The notes beneath the pieces are model-generated. The model ran no database searches, was not told the origin of the DNA, and saw only the letters and a list, made by a program, of their open reading frames with translations. This document shows, one piece after another, positions 36,763 through 45,218 of a stretch of 64,000 bases of DNA. Numbering within the stretch: the stretch's first letter is position 1; each line of letters begins with the position of its first letter. The DNA comes from CBFFRJ01 sp051486985 (GTDB taxonomy: Bacteria; Pseudomonadota; Gammaproteobacteria; Enterobacterales; Enterobacteriaceae): the NCBI RefSeq assembly GCF_051486985.1, contig NZ_JAHVDV010000011.1, forward strand, positions 1 to 64,000. Direction: 5' to 3'. Both the position numbers and the translations under genes were made by a program.

Positions 36763-36831
36763 TGAAATTATTATTTCCTTGCATTCTACATAATGTCAAC
36801 GGCAAGCGACGAAACAGTGACTCATATCACT
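36763..36831 (-). promoter_or_regulatory. Promoter of the PTS-sulfatase operon with CRP site and candidate RpiR operator
   Basis: On the minus strand a perfect -35 TTGACA (36799-36794) and -10 AATAAT (36775-36770) are spaced 18 bp apart. A CRP-like site AGTGA-N6-TCACT (36816-36831) is centred about 61 bp upstream of the predicted start, the class I position. The palindrome GAAAT-N4-ATTTC (36764-36777) covers the -10 and start, as expected for a repressor operator; the RpiR-type regulator of the operon is the natural candidate. The operator role is inference. Confidence 0.6.
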
Positions 36832-36862
36832 TTTAGTCGTGCTAACCGATCGGGAGAATGAC

Positions 36863-38086
36863 ATGAATCGCGCTTTTCATTTGATGGCAAAACCGGTCAG
36901 TTACCAGTGTAATCTGACGTGCGAATACTGCTTCTACCTTGAAAAAGAACAGGACACGCTAAAGCCTAAAAAGGTACAGCGTCATATGGATGACGTTACC
37001 CTTGAACGCTACGTTCAGCAGTACATTGAGGCGAATCCCGCGCCCGAAGTGGAGTTCACCTGGCAAGGGGGCGAGCCTACGATGGCGGGACTGGCGTTTT
37101 TTGAGAAAGCGCTCGCCTTCCAGGCCCGTTACGCAGCGGGCAAAACTATCCGTAACAGCATCCAGACAAATGGCGTTTTAATTGACGAGACCTGGGCGCG
37201 TTTTCTGGCAAAACACCATTTTCTTGTCGGGCTATCCATCGATGGCCCTGCCTGGTTGCATGACACCTACCGTAAAACCCAGAGTGGTCGCTCCGTTTTT
37301 AGTCAGGTGCTGAACGCCATGACGTTGCTTAAACAACACGGCGTTGAGGTCAATGTGCTTACGGTTATTAATGATCAAACAGCACAGCACCCGCTTGAGA
37401 TATACCGCTTTATTACCCAGGAGCTCGGTGCCGATTTTGTACAATTCATCCCTGCCGTTGAGCAACGGCCGGTGCATGAAAAATATGGTGAGCTGCTCTA
37501 CCCTCAGTCACTTAGCCAGCGCCAGGTGACGGACTGGTCAGTTTCAGGCGAGCAGTGGGGGCAGTTTATTATCACTGTTTTTGATTACTGGGTTCGCCAT
37601 GATGTTGGCCGGGTTTATGTCCAGCTGTTTGACAGTGCCCTGGCCGCCTGGCTTGGGGAGACGCCCTCGCTCTGCGTCATGCAGTCACGGTGCGGTTTTG
37701 GGCTGGTGGTCGAACAAAACGGCGATGTATACAGCTGCGATCATTACGTGTACGCCACCCATAAACTGGGCAATGTGCGTCGTGATTCACTGGCACAGAT
37801 GGCTAACGGTAAACAGCAACGTAAATTCGGACTGGAGAAGGGACAGGTTTCGTCATTGTGTCAGCAGTGTGAGTGGCGCTTCGCCTGCCACGGCGGCTGC
37901 CCAAAACATCGCATTCACAAAATGGGCGATCGCTGGCACAACCACCTTTGTGCCGGGTACAAAGCCATGTTCAGCCATATGGATCCGTGGATGCGATTCA
38001 TGGCGCAGCAGATACGTCAGCAACAGCCTCCCGCTGCGGTAATGCAGGTGGCGTCACAGATCGCTGCGCAGGCAATTTCTCCCTAA
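36863..38086 (+). CDS. Anaerobic sulfatase-maturating radical-SAM enzyme
   Basis: Converts the active-site Cys or Ser of sulfatases to C-alpha-formylglycine without oxygen. The 407 residues have the radical-SAM motif CNLTCEYC (about 15-22), EFTWQGGEPTM for SAM binding and a C-terminal SPASM region with two auxiliary clusters (CGFGLVVEQNGDVYSCDH, CQQCEWRFACHGGCPKHR). ATG 36863 is preferred with CGGGAGAA upstream; the open frame starts 8 codons earlier. It is divergent from the PTS-sulfatase operon and is presumably the activating enzyme for that sulfatase. Similar to E. coli AslB. Confidence 0.93.
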   Translation: MNRAFHLMAKPVSYQCNLTCEYCFYLEKEQDTLKPKKVQRHMDDVTLERYVQQYIEANPAPEVEFTWQGGEPTMAGLAFFEKALAFQARYAAGKTIRNSIQTNGVLIDETWARFLAKHHFLVGLSIDGPAWLHDTYRKTQSGRSVFSQVLNAMTLLKQHGVEVNVLTVINDQTAQHPLEIYRFITQELGADFVQFIPAVEQRPVHEKYGELLYPQSLSQRQVTDWSVSGEQWGQFIITVFDYWVRHDVGRVYVQLFDSALAAWLGETPSLCVMQSRCGFGLVVEQNGDVYSCDHYVYATHKLGNVRRDSLAQMANGKQQRKFGLEKGQVSSLCQQCEWRFACHGGCPKHRIHKMGDRWHNHLCAGYKAMFSHMDPWMRFMAQQIRQQQPPAAVMQVASQIAAQAISP

Positions 38087-38125
38087 GGTTCTACACTTAG
38101 CATAAAAACCTGAAAGGAAAACATC

Positions 38126-38656
38126 ATGCGTTTGCTGCCTGTCATTGCAACAGCTGCCGCTGCGTTTTTGCTTGTGGCCTGTAGTACGCCCACCCCGCCT
38201 TCTGGCGTAACCGTTGTTGAGAATTTTGACGCCCAGCGTTATCTCGGTCGCTGGTACGAAATCGCCCGCTTCGACCACCGCTTCGAACGCGGGCTGGAAA
38301 AGGTGACCGCCACTTACAGCACTATGGACGATGGTGGTATTCAGGTCATTAACCGGGGATACAATCGGGAAAGAGGAAAGTGGCAGCAGTCGATTGGTAA
38401 AGCCTATTTCACCGGTGACAGCCGCCGTGCGGCGTTAAAAGTGTCGTTCTTTGGGCCATTCTATGGCGGCTATAACATCATTGCGCTGGATAAGGATTAC
38501 CAGCACGCGTTGGTGTGCGGGCCGGATCGCGACTATCTGTGGATCCTCTCCCGCACCCCGACCCTGCCGGATAAGGTGAAAAAACAGATGGTTGATATCG
38601 CCGCCCGCGAAGGTTTTGCCGTTGAAAAACTGATGTGGATAAACCAGACCTATTAG
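38126..38656 (+). CDS. blc: Outer-membrane lipoprotein Blc (bacterial lipocalin)
   Basis: A lipocalin that binds lysophospholipids at the outer membrane. The 176 residues include a lipobox LLVAC (Cys about residue 19), the lipocalin GxW motif in RYLGRWYEIARF, and the second conserved block GPDRDYLWILSRTP. It ends in a 4-bp tail-to-tail overlap with gdx. The neighbourhood blc-gdx matches E. coli. Confidence 0.97.
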   Translation: MRLLPVIATAAAAFLLVACSTPTPPSGVTVVENFDAQRYLGRWYEIARFDHRFERGLEKVTATYSTMDDGGIQVINRGYNRERGKWQQSIGKAYFTGDSRRAALKVSFFGPFYGGYNIIALDKDYQHALVCGPDRDYLWILSRTPTLPDKVKKQMVDIAAREGFAVEKLMWINQTY

Positions 38657-38970
38657 TGGGTGCTGAGTTTAAGCCCGATGATACCTGCAACAATCAGCCC
38701 CAGGCTGAGCAATCGGGCGGGGCTGGCTGACTCGCCGAGCAATATCATGCCCGTTATCGCCGCACCCACGGCCCCAATGCCGGTCCAGATGGCGTAAGCC
38801 GTACCGACCGGCAGACTCTTCATTGCCCATGACAACAGCACAACGCTTGCTATCATCGCCGAAACGGTAATCAGGCTGGGAATCAGGCGGGTAAATCCGT
38901 GCGTGTATTTCAGACCAATGGCCCAAACCACTTCCAGAAGGCCTGCAATCAATAGAATTATCCAGGACAT
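38653..38970 (-). CDS. gdx: Guanidinium exporter Gdx (SugE)
   Basis: A small multidrug resistance family antiporter expelling guanidinium ion. The 105 residues form four helices, with the essential Glu13 in LIAGLLEVVWAIGLKYTHGF and the Gdx-type signature WTGIGAVGAA. A guanidine-II riboswitch precedes the start, which supports guanidine as the physiological substrate rather than drugs. Confidence 0.96.
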   Translation of the reverse strand: MSWIILLIAGLLEVVWAIGLKYTHGFTRLIPSLITVSAMIASVVLLSWAMKSLPVGTAYAIWTGIGAVGAAITGMILLGESASPARLLSLGLIVAGIIGLKLSTH

Positions 38971-38983
38971 TGTTGGCTCCAGT

Positions 38984-39031
38984 GTGGGGCCGTCCCCGTT
39001 GAGATTGGCGCTGCCGGGTCGTCCCGACAGG
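38984..39031 (-). promoter_or_regulatory. Guanidine-II (mini-ykkC) riboswitch upstream of gdx
   Basis: On the minus strand two small hairpins have ACGR loops: GGG-ACGA-CCC within 39030-39011 (stem extended by CTGTC/GGCAG) and GGGG-ACGG-CCCC at 38997-38986. Paired ACGR hairpins just before a gdx gene are the hallmark of mini-ykkC. The Shine-Dalgarno GGAG lies 8 bp beyond the second hairpin, so ligand binding would expose or mask translation initiation. Confidence 0.9.
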
Positions 39032-39203
39032 CTGGTGGTAGAAAATAAAGTCTGGCGCAGTAACCGCCCTGATGCAATTTTTTTGCAATTGCATCAATTT
39101 AAGTGACTTAAAGCAAGAAATAGCCCCAGATAGCTGCGCAGTTCAGGCATTTATTCACCTTCGCTACCCCCTATGATGATGTGCTATCCGGGAAAAGGAA
39201 GCC

Positions 39204-39854
39204 GTGCGCCACCATTCTACTGCGAAGAAAAATATGTTCAAAATCCTTCTGATTGACCGTTGTTATTTCACCCGGACGGGGCTGGAAGCCTGGCTCAATC
39301 AAACCGATCTTTTTCCCGCCTCATTTCTTGTGACGGCACTGAATAATCTGATGCTGGCAAAAGAGCACATTGCGCAGTGGCAGCCTGACCTGATCATCGC
39401 CGACCTGTTTGGCTTCAGAAACGACCTGCACCATATTCATCAACTCTCCTCCTTGTTCTCCGCGTGCAGCGAAGAGAACCGTCTCATCCTACTGGAGTCG
39501 GGAAAAGATACGCAGCTGGATGACTATTGTGCGCAGTATGCTCTCCATGCGAGTCTGCAAAAAAGCGTGCCCCTGGAAACGCTGGCATACGCTATCGATG
39601 CGGCAGTTCTTGCTCGCCCGGTGCGAATGGCACCGCATATTGCCACCCCGCTGCTGACGCGCCAGGAAGAGAAAGTGTTGTCGCTCTGGATGGAAGGCAC
39701 AAGCAATCAGTCGATCGCCACCAAGCTCAGTATCAATGGTAAAACGGTGTACACCTATAAGCGGAATATAAGAATGAAGCTGGGAATGGGAAATCGGTTC
39801 ACGCCGTTTCTGTCACTGCCAGAAGTTCATGGCGGGGTTGATTCACTACCGTAA
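39204..39854 (+). CDS. ecnR: LuxR-type regulator EcnR of the entericidin locus
   Basis: 216 residues with a response-regulator-like N-terminal region (FKILLIDRCYFTRTGLEAWL, no clear phospho-acceptor set) and a LuxR-type helix-turn-helix near 150-205 (LTRQEEKVLSLWMEGTSNQS..IATKLSINGKTVYTYK). In Salmonella and Citrobacter ecnR sits between sugE/gdx and ecnB and affects entericidin expression; position and type agree. The start is GTG 39204 with GGAAAAGGAA upstream. ATG 39234 is an alternative. Confidence 0.8.
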   Translation: MRHHSTAKKNMFKILLIDRCYFTRTGLEAWLNQTDLFPASFLVTALNNLMLAKEHIAQWQPDLIIADLFGFRNDLHHIHQLSSLFSACSEENRLILLESGKDTQLDDYCAQYALHASLQKSVPLETLAYAIDAAVLARPVRMAPHIATPLLTRQEEKVLSLWMEGTSNQSIATKLSINGKTVYTYKRNIRMKLGMGNRFTPFLSLPEVHGGVDSLP

Positions 39855-39895
39855 CGCTGAAATGAGCGGTACGGCGTGAGCCGTACCGGCTGGTA

Positions 39896-40042
39896 TTACT
39901 GCTGCGCTTTTGTGGCTGCACCAGAGATAGCACTACCGCCATCGGAGATATCTTCACCGACACCACGGGTGGTGTTACAGGCAGTCAGTACAGTAGAAAG
40001 CACCAGCACAGAAAAGATCGCAGCAATTGTTTTCTTAACCAT
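39896..40042 (-). CDS. ecnB: Entericidin B lipoprotein
   Basis: A 48-residue lipoprotein starting MVKKTIAAIFSVLVLSTV with lipobox LTAC and a glycine-rich mature part ending ATKAQQ. This is the bacteriolytic toxin-like member of the EcnA/EcnB pair. No ecnA antidote gene is seen in the 190 bp between it and efp, although E. coli has one. It is convergent with ecnR. Confidence 0.93.
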   Translation of the reverse strand: MVKKTIAAIFSVLVLSTVLTACNTTRGVGEDISDGGSAISGAATKAQQ

Positions 40043-40234
40043 AATATCTTCCTTTTATAGCCAATATTGTTTGTGTATAGCTACTTAAGCATAGACAAGA
40101 TTGCGCAGGATGCAGAAGGAAGGATGATTTTTAGGACGATGTGAAGCCTTAACTGACCGCACGAGAAAGAGGGTTGCCTGGCGGAAGGATGGCGCAACAG
40201 GGCTGCTGCGCCACGGGTAAGAGATAATCGGGGA

Positions 40235-40801
40235 TTATTTCACGCGGGAAACGTATTCGCCAGAACGTGTATCCACTTTGATCACTTCACCAATCTGCAC
40301 GAACAGCGGCACTTTAACCACAGCGCCAGTGCTCAGGGTTGCAGGTTTGCCGCCAGTACCTGCGGTGTCGCCTTTCAGACCTGGATCGGTCTCAACGATT
40401 TCCAGTTCAACAAAGTTCGGCGGCAGAACAGCGATAGGACGACCGTTCCACAGAGTAACGATACATTCCGCCTGATCCAGCAGCCATTTGGCGTTGTCGC
40501 CAACTGCTTTTTCGTCCGCAGCCAGCTGCTCGAAGGTTTCGTTATTCATGAAGTGGTAGAACTCACCGTCGTTGTACAGGTAAGTCAGGTTCATATCGAT
40601 AACGTCAGCGCCTTCAGCGGAGTCCGTTGATTTAAAGGTTTTCTCAACGCGAGTGCCGGTCAGCAGACGACGCAGCTTAACGCGTGCGAAAGCCTGACCT
40701 TTACCCGGTTTAACAAATTCACTGGCTTCAACCGCGTAGGGTTCGCCGTCCATCATGATTTTAAGACCGGCACGAAAATCGTTGCTATAGTAAGTCGCCA
40801 T
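40235..40801 (-). CDS. efp: Elongation factor P
   Basis: Relieves ribosome stalling at polyproline stretches. The 188 residues form three beta domains. Lys34 lies in FVKPGKGQAFARV and is the site of beta-lysylation by EpmA/EpmB and hydroxylation by EpmC. It is divergent from epmB with 41 bp between the starts, so the two share a promoter region. Confidence 0.98.
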   Translation of the reverse strand: MATYYSNDFRAGLKIMMDGEPYAVEASEFVKPGKGQAFARVKLRRLLTGTRVEKTFKSTDSAEGADVIDMNLTYLYNDGEFYHFMNNETFEQLAADEKAVGDNAKWLLDQAECIVTLWNGRPIAVLPPNFVELEIVETDPGLKGDTAGTGGKPATLSTGAVVKVPLFVQIGEVIKVDTRSGEYVSRVK

Positions 40802-40842
40802 AAAGGCCCTCTAAAATTGTTAACTGGTAGCTAAGCCACAAA

Positions 40843-41871
40843 ATGGCGCATATTGTAACCCTAAATACCCCATCCAGAGAAGATTGGTTAGTACAACTTG
40901 CCGATGTAATAACCGATCCCGATGAACTCCTGCGTGTTTTAAATATAGACGCTGACGAAAATCTCCTTGCCGGACGCGAGGCAAAGCGCCTGTTTGCGCT
41001 GCGCGTTCCCCGGGCATTTGTTGCACGTATGCAAAAAGGCGATCCTGACGACCCTCTGTTACGCCAGGTTCTGACCGCCAGGGAGGAGTTTCTCGCCGCC
41101 CCCGGATTTAGCACCGATCCGCTGGAGGAACAGCATAATGCGGTGCCCGGTCTGCTGCACAAATACCGCAACCGTGCACTGCTGCTGGTGAAAGGCGGCT
41201 GCGCGGTGAACTGCCGCTACTGCTTCCGTCGCCATTTCCCGTATGCGGAAAACCAGGGCAACAAACGTAACTGGCAGGTCGCCCTCGACTATATTGCCGC
41301 GCACGATGAACTGGATGAGATCATTTTCTCCGGTGGCGATCCGCTGATGGCGAAGGATCACGAGCTGGACTGGCTGCTTGAGCAGCTTGAAGGTATTCCG
41401 CATATCAAGCGCCTGCGCATCCATAGCCGTTTACCCATTGTGATCCCGGCACGTATAACTGACGCTCTGGCCGCACGTTTTGCCCGCTCTTCTTTGCAAC
41501 TCCTGCTGGTTAACCATATTAATCACGCCAGGGAGATTGGTGAGGACTTCCGGGCCGCGATGACAAAGCTGCGTCAGGCTGGCGTAAGACTGCTTAACCA
41601 GAGCGTGTTACTGCGCGACGTGAACGATAATGCGCAGACCCTGGCTGACTTAAGCAATGCGTTGTTCGATGCAGGCGTAATGCCCTACTACCTGCATGTG
41701 CTGGATAAAGTAGAGGGCGCGGCGCATTTTATGGTGAGTGACGATGAGGCACGTACCATCATGCGCGAATTACTCACGCTGGTGTCCGGTTATATGGTGC
41801 CAAAACTGGCCCGTGAAATTGGCGGTGAGCCAAGTAAAACGCCGCTGGATTTACAGCTGCGCCAGTCGTAA
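40843..41871 (+). CDS. epmB: EF-P-(R)-beta-lysine synthase: lysine 2,3-aminomutase EpmB
   Basis: A radical-SAM enzyme that converts (S)-alpha-lysine to (R)-beta-lysine, the substrate of EpmA. The 342 residues equal E. coli, with the cluster motif CAVNCRYCFRRHFPY (about residues 120-134) and the glycine-rich IIFSGGDPLMAKD. It is divergent from efp. All three main EF-P modification components are in this window. Confidence 0.97.
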   Translation: MAHIVTLNTPSREDWLVQLADVITDPDELLRVLNIDADENLLAGREAKRLFALRVPRAFVARMQKGDPDDPLLRQVLTAREEFLAAPGFSTDPLEEQHNAVPGLLHKYRNRALLLVKGGCAVNCRYCFRRHFPYAENQGNKRNWQVALDYIAAHDELDEIIFSGGDPLMAKDHELDWLLEQLEGIPHIKRLRIHSRLPIVIPARITDALAARFARSSLQLLLVNHINHAREIGEDFRAAMTKLRQAGVRLLNQSVLLRDVNDNAQTLADLSNALFDAGVMPYYLHVLDKVEGAAHFMVSDDEARTIMRELLTLVSGYMVPKLAREIGGEPSKTPLDLQLRQS

Positions 41872-42007
41872 CCCCACACTTTATATTTCCACTCTCGCCC
41901 TGGGTGAATTCACGCTTCATCCGGGGACCCCTGCGCTCTATTTTTTGTTATTATGACGCTCTGCGATTTCGCATAAATTAAATAGATGAATGGTTAAGGA
42001 GAACCAG

Positions 42008-42871
42008 ATGGTATACACAATTATGGGTGTTAATACCGGTGTTATTCGTCACAATGATAAATTCGCGGCTTTAGCCTTAAAAATTAAGCACCCTAAAAAT
42101 AAACAATCCCTATTATTTTTCCCACTGGTTGCGTTGAAAGATCTGTTACTCGCGCTGGAGCATCGCCTGTCACGCCAGGCAGCATCTGCCGGTAAGGCGA
42201 AGGAGCAACAGCGAAAAGCTATTGATTCAGCATCAAAAAAAATGCATTCCCATATCCCGCCTGTTGAAATAGATGAGCTAAAAAATGCGGATATTGGTCA
42301 GCGCGTTAATCTTGTGGAACTGGATGAAAACGGAGCCAGTGAACTGATTTTTAATTTTACGCTGCATTGCGGCAAAAAACTGAAGTTAAGTATTAATGAG
42401 CATCAGATAGAGGTCGTCGTCGCAGCAATTATTCATGCAATTAATAATGCGGAGATGCGTGAGGTTGCTATCAGCCTCTCATCTGTTCTGGATTTTCTTC
42501 CATTATATGACGCAGACTTTTTACCTGACGGTAATATTGCCTACGATACTTATACTCAGGCGGAATGGAAGCAGGCCCTGTTTAGCCACCATCACGCCCT
42601 TATTTATCATTACACTGATGCAAATGGAGACATTCAGTACAGCGGAACCGTGATTAAAACCCGTAGCCTGTCGCAAGACGATGAGATGGCCTCTGTTTCC
42701 CGTCGCGTACTGGATTACAGCCATCGTTTGAACAGACTGAAGGGGAAACCCTGCCAGGTGAGCGTTAAAACGTTAAGCAGCGATAAACGCCACCGCCTGA
42801 CGCTTGAGCAATGCATGCGCAGCCTGCACAGCGTGCAGCAGCAGATAAAACAGAAAGCCAGTCAGAGTTAG
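42008..42871 (+). CDS. yjeJ: YjeJ family protein
   Basis: 287 residues, similar in length to E. coli YjeJ (about 289) and in the same place beside epmB. The N-terminus VYTIMGVNTGVIRHNDKFAA and the segment SVLDFLPLYDADF resemble it. There is no signal peptide or membrane segment. The function is unknown. ATG 42008 is preferred for the AAGGAGA seven bases upstream; the open frame begins 6 codons earlier. The start of the gene is AT-rich compared with its neighbours. Confidence 0.8.
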   Translation: MVYTIMGVNTGVIRHNDKFAALALKIKHPKNKQSLLFFPLVALKDLLLALEHRLSRQAASAGKAKEQQRKAIDSASKKMHSHIPPVEIDELKNADIGQRVNLVELDENGASELIFNFTLHCGKKLKLSINEHQIEVVVAAIIHAINNAEMREVAISLSSVLDFLPLYDADFLPDGNIAYDTYTQAEWKQALFSHHHALIYHYTDANGDIQYSGTVIKTRSLSQDDEMASVSRRVLDYSHRLNRLKGKPCQVSVKTLSSDKRHRLTLEQCMRSLHSVQQQIKQKASQS

Positions 42872-42921
42872 TGGCAATCCGCCCCTGAGCGTTTTCAGGG
42901 GCGTTCTCACCGCAGTTCAAA

Positions 42922-43275
42922 TCAGTTTGGGCACTTGTAAACCTGACCGTTCATTTCACTGGCGGTCGGCACGAAGCTGGAGAGGAAGCCTTGTGTCGGA
43001 CTGGTGACGCTAAATATTACGTTTCCGCCCATCTGCGCGGCCTGATTACGCAGCGCGTTCGCGGCACCACGCATTGACCCGCCCTCTTCACCATGCTGCC
43101 CGGAAAGCCAGTTACTTTGCTTACCGGTGGCGGTACCCAGATACTGGCATTCGGCGGCAGGCTTATCTTCAACAAAGCGCACGTTCTGCCCGCCTGAAGA
43201 GAGCTCATTGCCGGAACTGCAACCTGCCAGCAATAAGGCTGCGCCAACGATCCCTGCTAAATATTTCACCTGCAT
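42922..43275 (-). CDS. yjeI: YjeI family lipoprotein (DUF4156)
   Basis: 117 residues, the E. coli YjeI length. Lipobox LLLAGC (Cys about 19) follows a short signal peptide MQVKYLAGIVGAA. The conserved core ATGKQSNWLSGQHGEEGGSM is intact, and two or more cysteines (CQYLG, YKCPN) may form a disulfide. ATG 43275 is chosen with GGGGA upstream; the frame opens 10 codons earlier. Function is unknown. Confidence 0.93.
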   Translation of the reverse strand: MQVKYLAGIVGAALLLAGCSSGNELSSGGQNVRFVEDKPAAECQYLGTATGKQSNWLSGQHGEEGGSMRGAANALRNQAAQMGGNVIFSVTSPTQGFLSSFVPTASEMNGQVYKCPN

Positions 43276-43350
43276 GTTATTCCCCATTTTCAATGAGCTG
43301 GACACAGTCGTCCGTGTGTAAACCTTATACTAAAAAGATGACCAAAAGAA

Positions 43351-43380
43351 AAACCCCCGGCCATTTCTGCCCGGGGGTTT
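43351..43380. terminator. Bidirectional terminator between groL and yjeI
   Basis: AAACCCCCGG / CCGGGGGTTT with a 10-nt loop. T-rich runs follow on both strands (TTTCTCATTTTT on plus, TTTTTCTTTT on minus). It ends groSL transcription about 150 bp past the groL stop. Confidence 0.85.
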
Positions 43381-43404
43381 CTCATTTTTAGCGAGATACT
43401 TATT

Positions 43405-43525
43405 TAATCGAATCATTCAGGTTGCAGGCAGGCGGCAAGTCCATTCATTCCCAGGCGCTTACTCAAGTAAGTGACTGGGGTGAATGAGCGCAGCCAACGC
43501 ATCTGCGGTCTGAAGTATGAAGATT
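43405..43525. repeat. ERIC element downstream of groL
   Basis: Contains the ERIC signatures AAGTAAGTGACTGGGGTGAA, CGCAGCCAACGCAT and TGAAGTATGAAG, with GTTGCAGGCAGGCGGCAAGT in the other arm. It is about 120 bp, adjacent to the groL stop and upstream of its terminator. The ends are judged by eye. Confidence 0.85.
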
Positions 43526-43528
43526 AAA

Positions 43529-45175
43529 TTACATCATACCGCCCATACCGCCCATGCCGCCCATACCACCAGCTGCACCTAAGTCAGGCGCATCACCTTT
43601 CGGCAGGTCGGTTACCATGCACTCGGTGGTGATCATCAGGCCAGCCACAGAGGCCGCGTACTGCAGCGCAGAACGGGTCACTTTGGTTGGGTCCAGGATA
43701 CCCATCTCGATCATGTTGCCGTATTCTTCGGTTGCTGCGTTGTAACCGTAGTTACCGTCGCCCGCTTTCACGGTGTTAGCGACAACAGACGGCTCTTCAC
43801 CGCAGTTCAGCACGATTTGACGCAGCGGGGATTCCATCGCGCGCAGCGCAACTTTGATACCCACGTTCTGGTCTTCGTTCTGGCCTTTCAGCTCAGCGAT
43901 TTTGCTTGCAACGCGAATCAGCGCCACGCCGCCGCCTGCAACCACGCCTTCTTCAACCGCAGCACGGGTAGCGTGCAGAGCATCTTCAACGCGTGCCTTT
44001 TTCTCTTTCATTTCAACTTCGGTAGCAGCACCAACTTTGATTACTGCAACGCCGCCTGCCAGTTTCGCTACGCGCTCCTGCAGTTTTTCACGGTCGTAAT
44101 CAGACGTCGCTTCTTCGATCTGCTGACGAATCTGAGTCACACGACCCTGAATCGCTGCTTCGTCACCCACGCCATCGATAATGGTGGTGGTGTCTTTGTT
44201 GATAACAACGCGTTTCGCCTGACCCAGGTCTTCCAGGGTTGCTTTTTCCAGCTCCATACCGATCTCTTCAGAGATAACGGTACCGCCAGTCAGCGTTGCG
44301 ATGTCCTGCAGCATAGCTTTACGACGGTCGCCGAAGCCAGGTGCCTTAACCGCAGCCACTTTCACGATGCCACGCATGGTGTTAACCACCAGCGTTGCCA
44401 GCGCTTCGCCTTCAACGTCTTCAGCGATGATCAGCAGAGGTTTACCTGCTTTCGCAACGGCTTCCAGAACCGGCAGCATTTCGCGAATGTTGGAGATTTT
44501 TTTGTCAGCCAGCAGAATGAACGGGCTTTCCAGTTCAACAGCACCGGTTTCCGGTTTGTTGATGAAGTACGGGGAGAGGTAGCCACGGTCGAACTGCATA
44601 CCTTCAACCACGTCCAGCTCGTCCTGCAGACCGGTACCGTCTTCAACGGTGATCACGCCTTCTTTACCGACTTTATCCATCGCTTCAGCGATCAGTTTAC
44701 CTACGGTTTCGTCGGAGTTAGCGGAGATGGTACCAACCTGAGCGATTGCTTTAGAGTCAGAACACGGTACGGACAGCGCTTTCAGCTCTTCAACCGCAGC
44801 AGCGACAGCTTTGTCGATACCACGTTTCAGATCCATCGGGTTCATGCCAGCAGCGACCGCTTTCAGTCCTTCGGTGATGATGGACTGTGCCAGTACGGTT
44901 GCGGTGGTGGTGCCGTCGCCTGCAGCGTCGTTCGCTTTAGAGGCAACTTCTTTCACCATCTGCGCGCCCATGTTTTCGAACTTGTCTTCCAGTTCGATTT
45001 CACGTGCTACGGAAACACCATCTTTAGTGATAGTCGGCGCACCGAAAGATTTATCCAGAACCACGTTACGGCCTTTCGGGCCCAGGGTCACTTTCACTGC
45101 GTCTGCCAGTACGTTTACGCCGCGCAGCATTTTCACACGAGCGTCGTTACCGAATTTTACGTCTTTAGCTGCCAT
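43529..45175 (-). CDS. groL: Chaperonin GroEL (60 kDa)
   Basis: An ATP-driven folding chamber, 548 residues as in E. coli. The ATP-binding signature GDGTTTATVLA (about 86-96), the apical domain and the C-terminal GGMGGMGGMM repeat are present. It is 43 bp downstream of groS. The long open frame on the opposite strand (43817-45259) is a codon-bias shadow. Confidence 0.99.
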   Translation of the reverse strand: MAAKDVKFGNDARVKMLRGVNVLADAVKVTLGPKGRNVVLDKSFGAPTITKDGVSVAREIELEDKFENMGAQMVKEVASKANDAAGDGTTTATVLAQSIITEGLKAVAAGMNPMDLKRGIDKAVAAAVEELKALSVPCSDSKAIAQVGTISANSDETVGKLIAEAMDKVGKEGVITVEDGTGLQDELDVVEGMQFDRGYLSPYFINKPETGAVELESPFILLADKKISNIREMLPVLEAVAKAGKPLLIIAEDVEGEALATLVVNTMRGIVKVAAVKAPGFGDRRKAMLQDIATLTGGTVISEEIGMELEKATLEDLGQAKRVVINKDTTTIIDGVGDEAAIQGRVTQIRQQIEEATSDYDREKLQERVAKLAGGVAVIKVGAATEVEMKEKKARVEDALHATRAAVEEGVVAGGGVALIRVASKIAELKGQNEDQNVGIKVALRAMESPLRQIVLNCGEEPSVVANTVKAGDGNYGYNAATEEYGNMIEMGILDPTKVTRSALQYAASVAGLMITTECMVTDLPKGDAPDLGAAGGMGGMGGMGGMM

Positions 45176-45218
45176 TTTTTCTTTCCCTTAAATTCGTATG
45201 TTCAGTGTCGTTCGCGGA

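Noticed and set aside
36863..38086. Maturase gene as a peptide-modifying radical-SAM (RiPP) enzyme
   Set aside because: No precursor peptide gene is seen, and the divergent Cys-type sulfatase supplies an obvious substrate.
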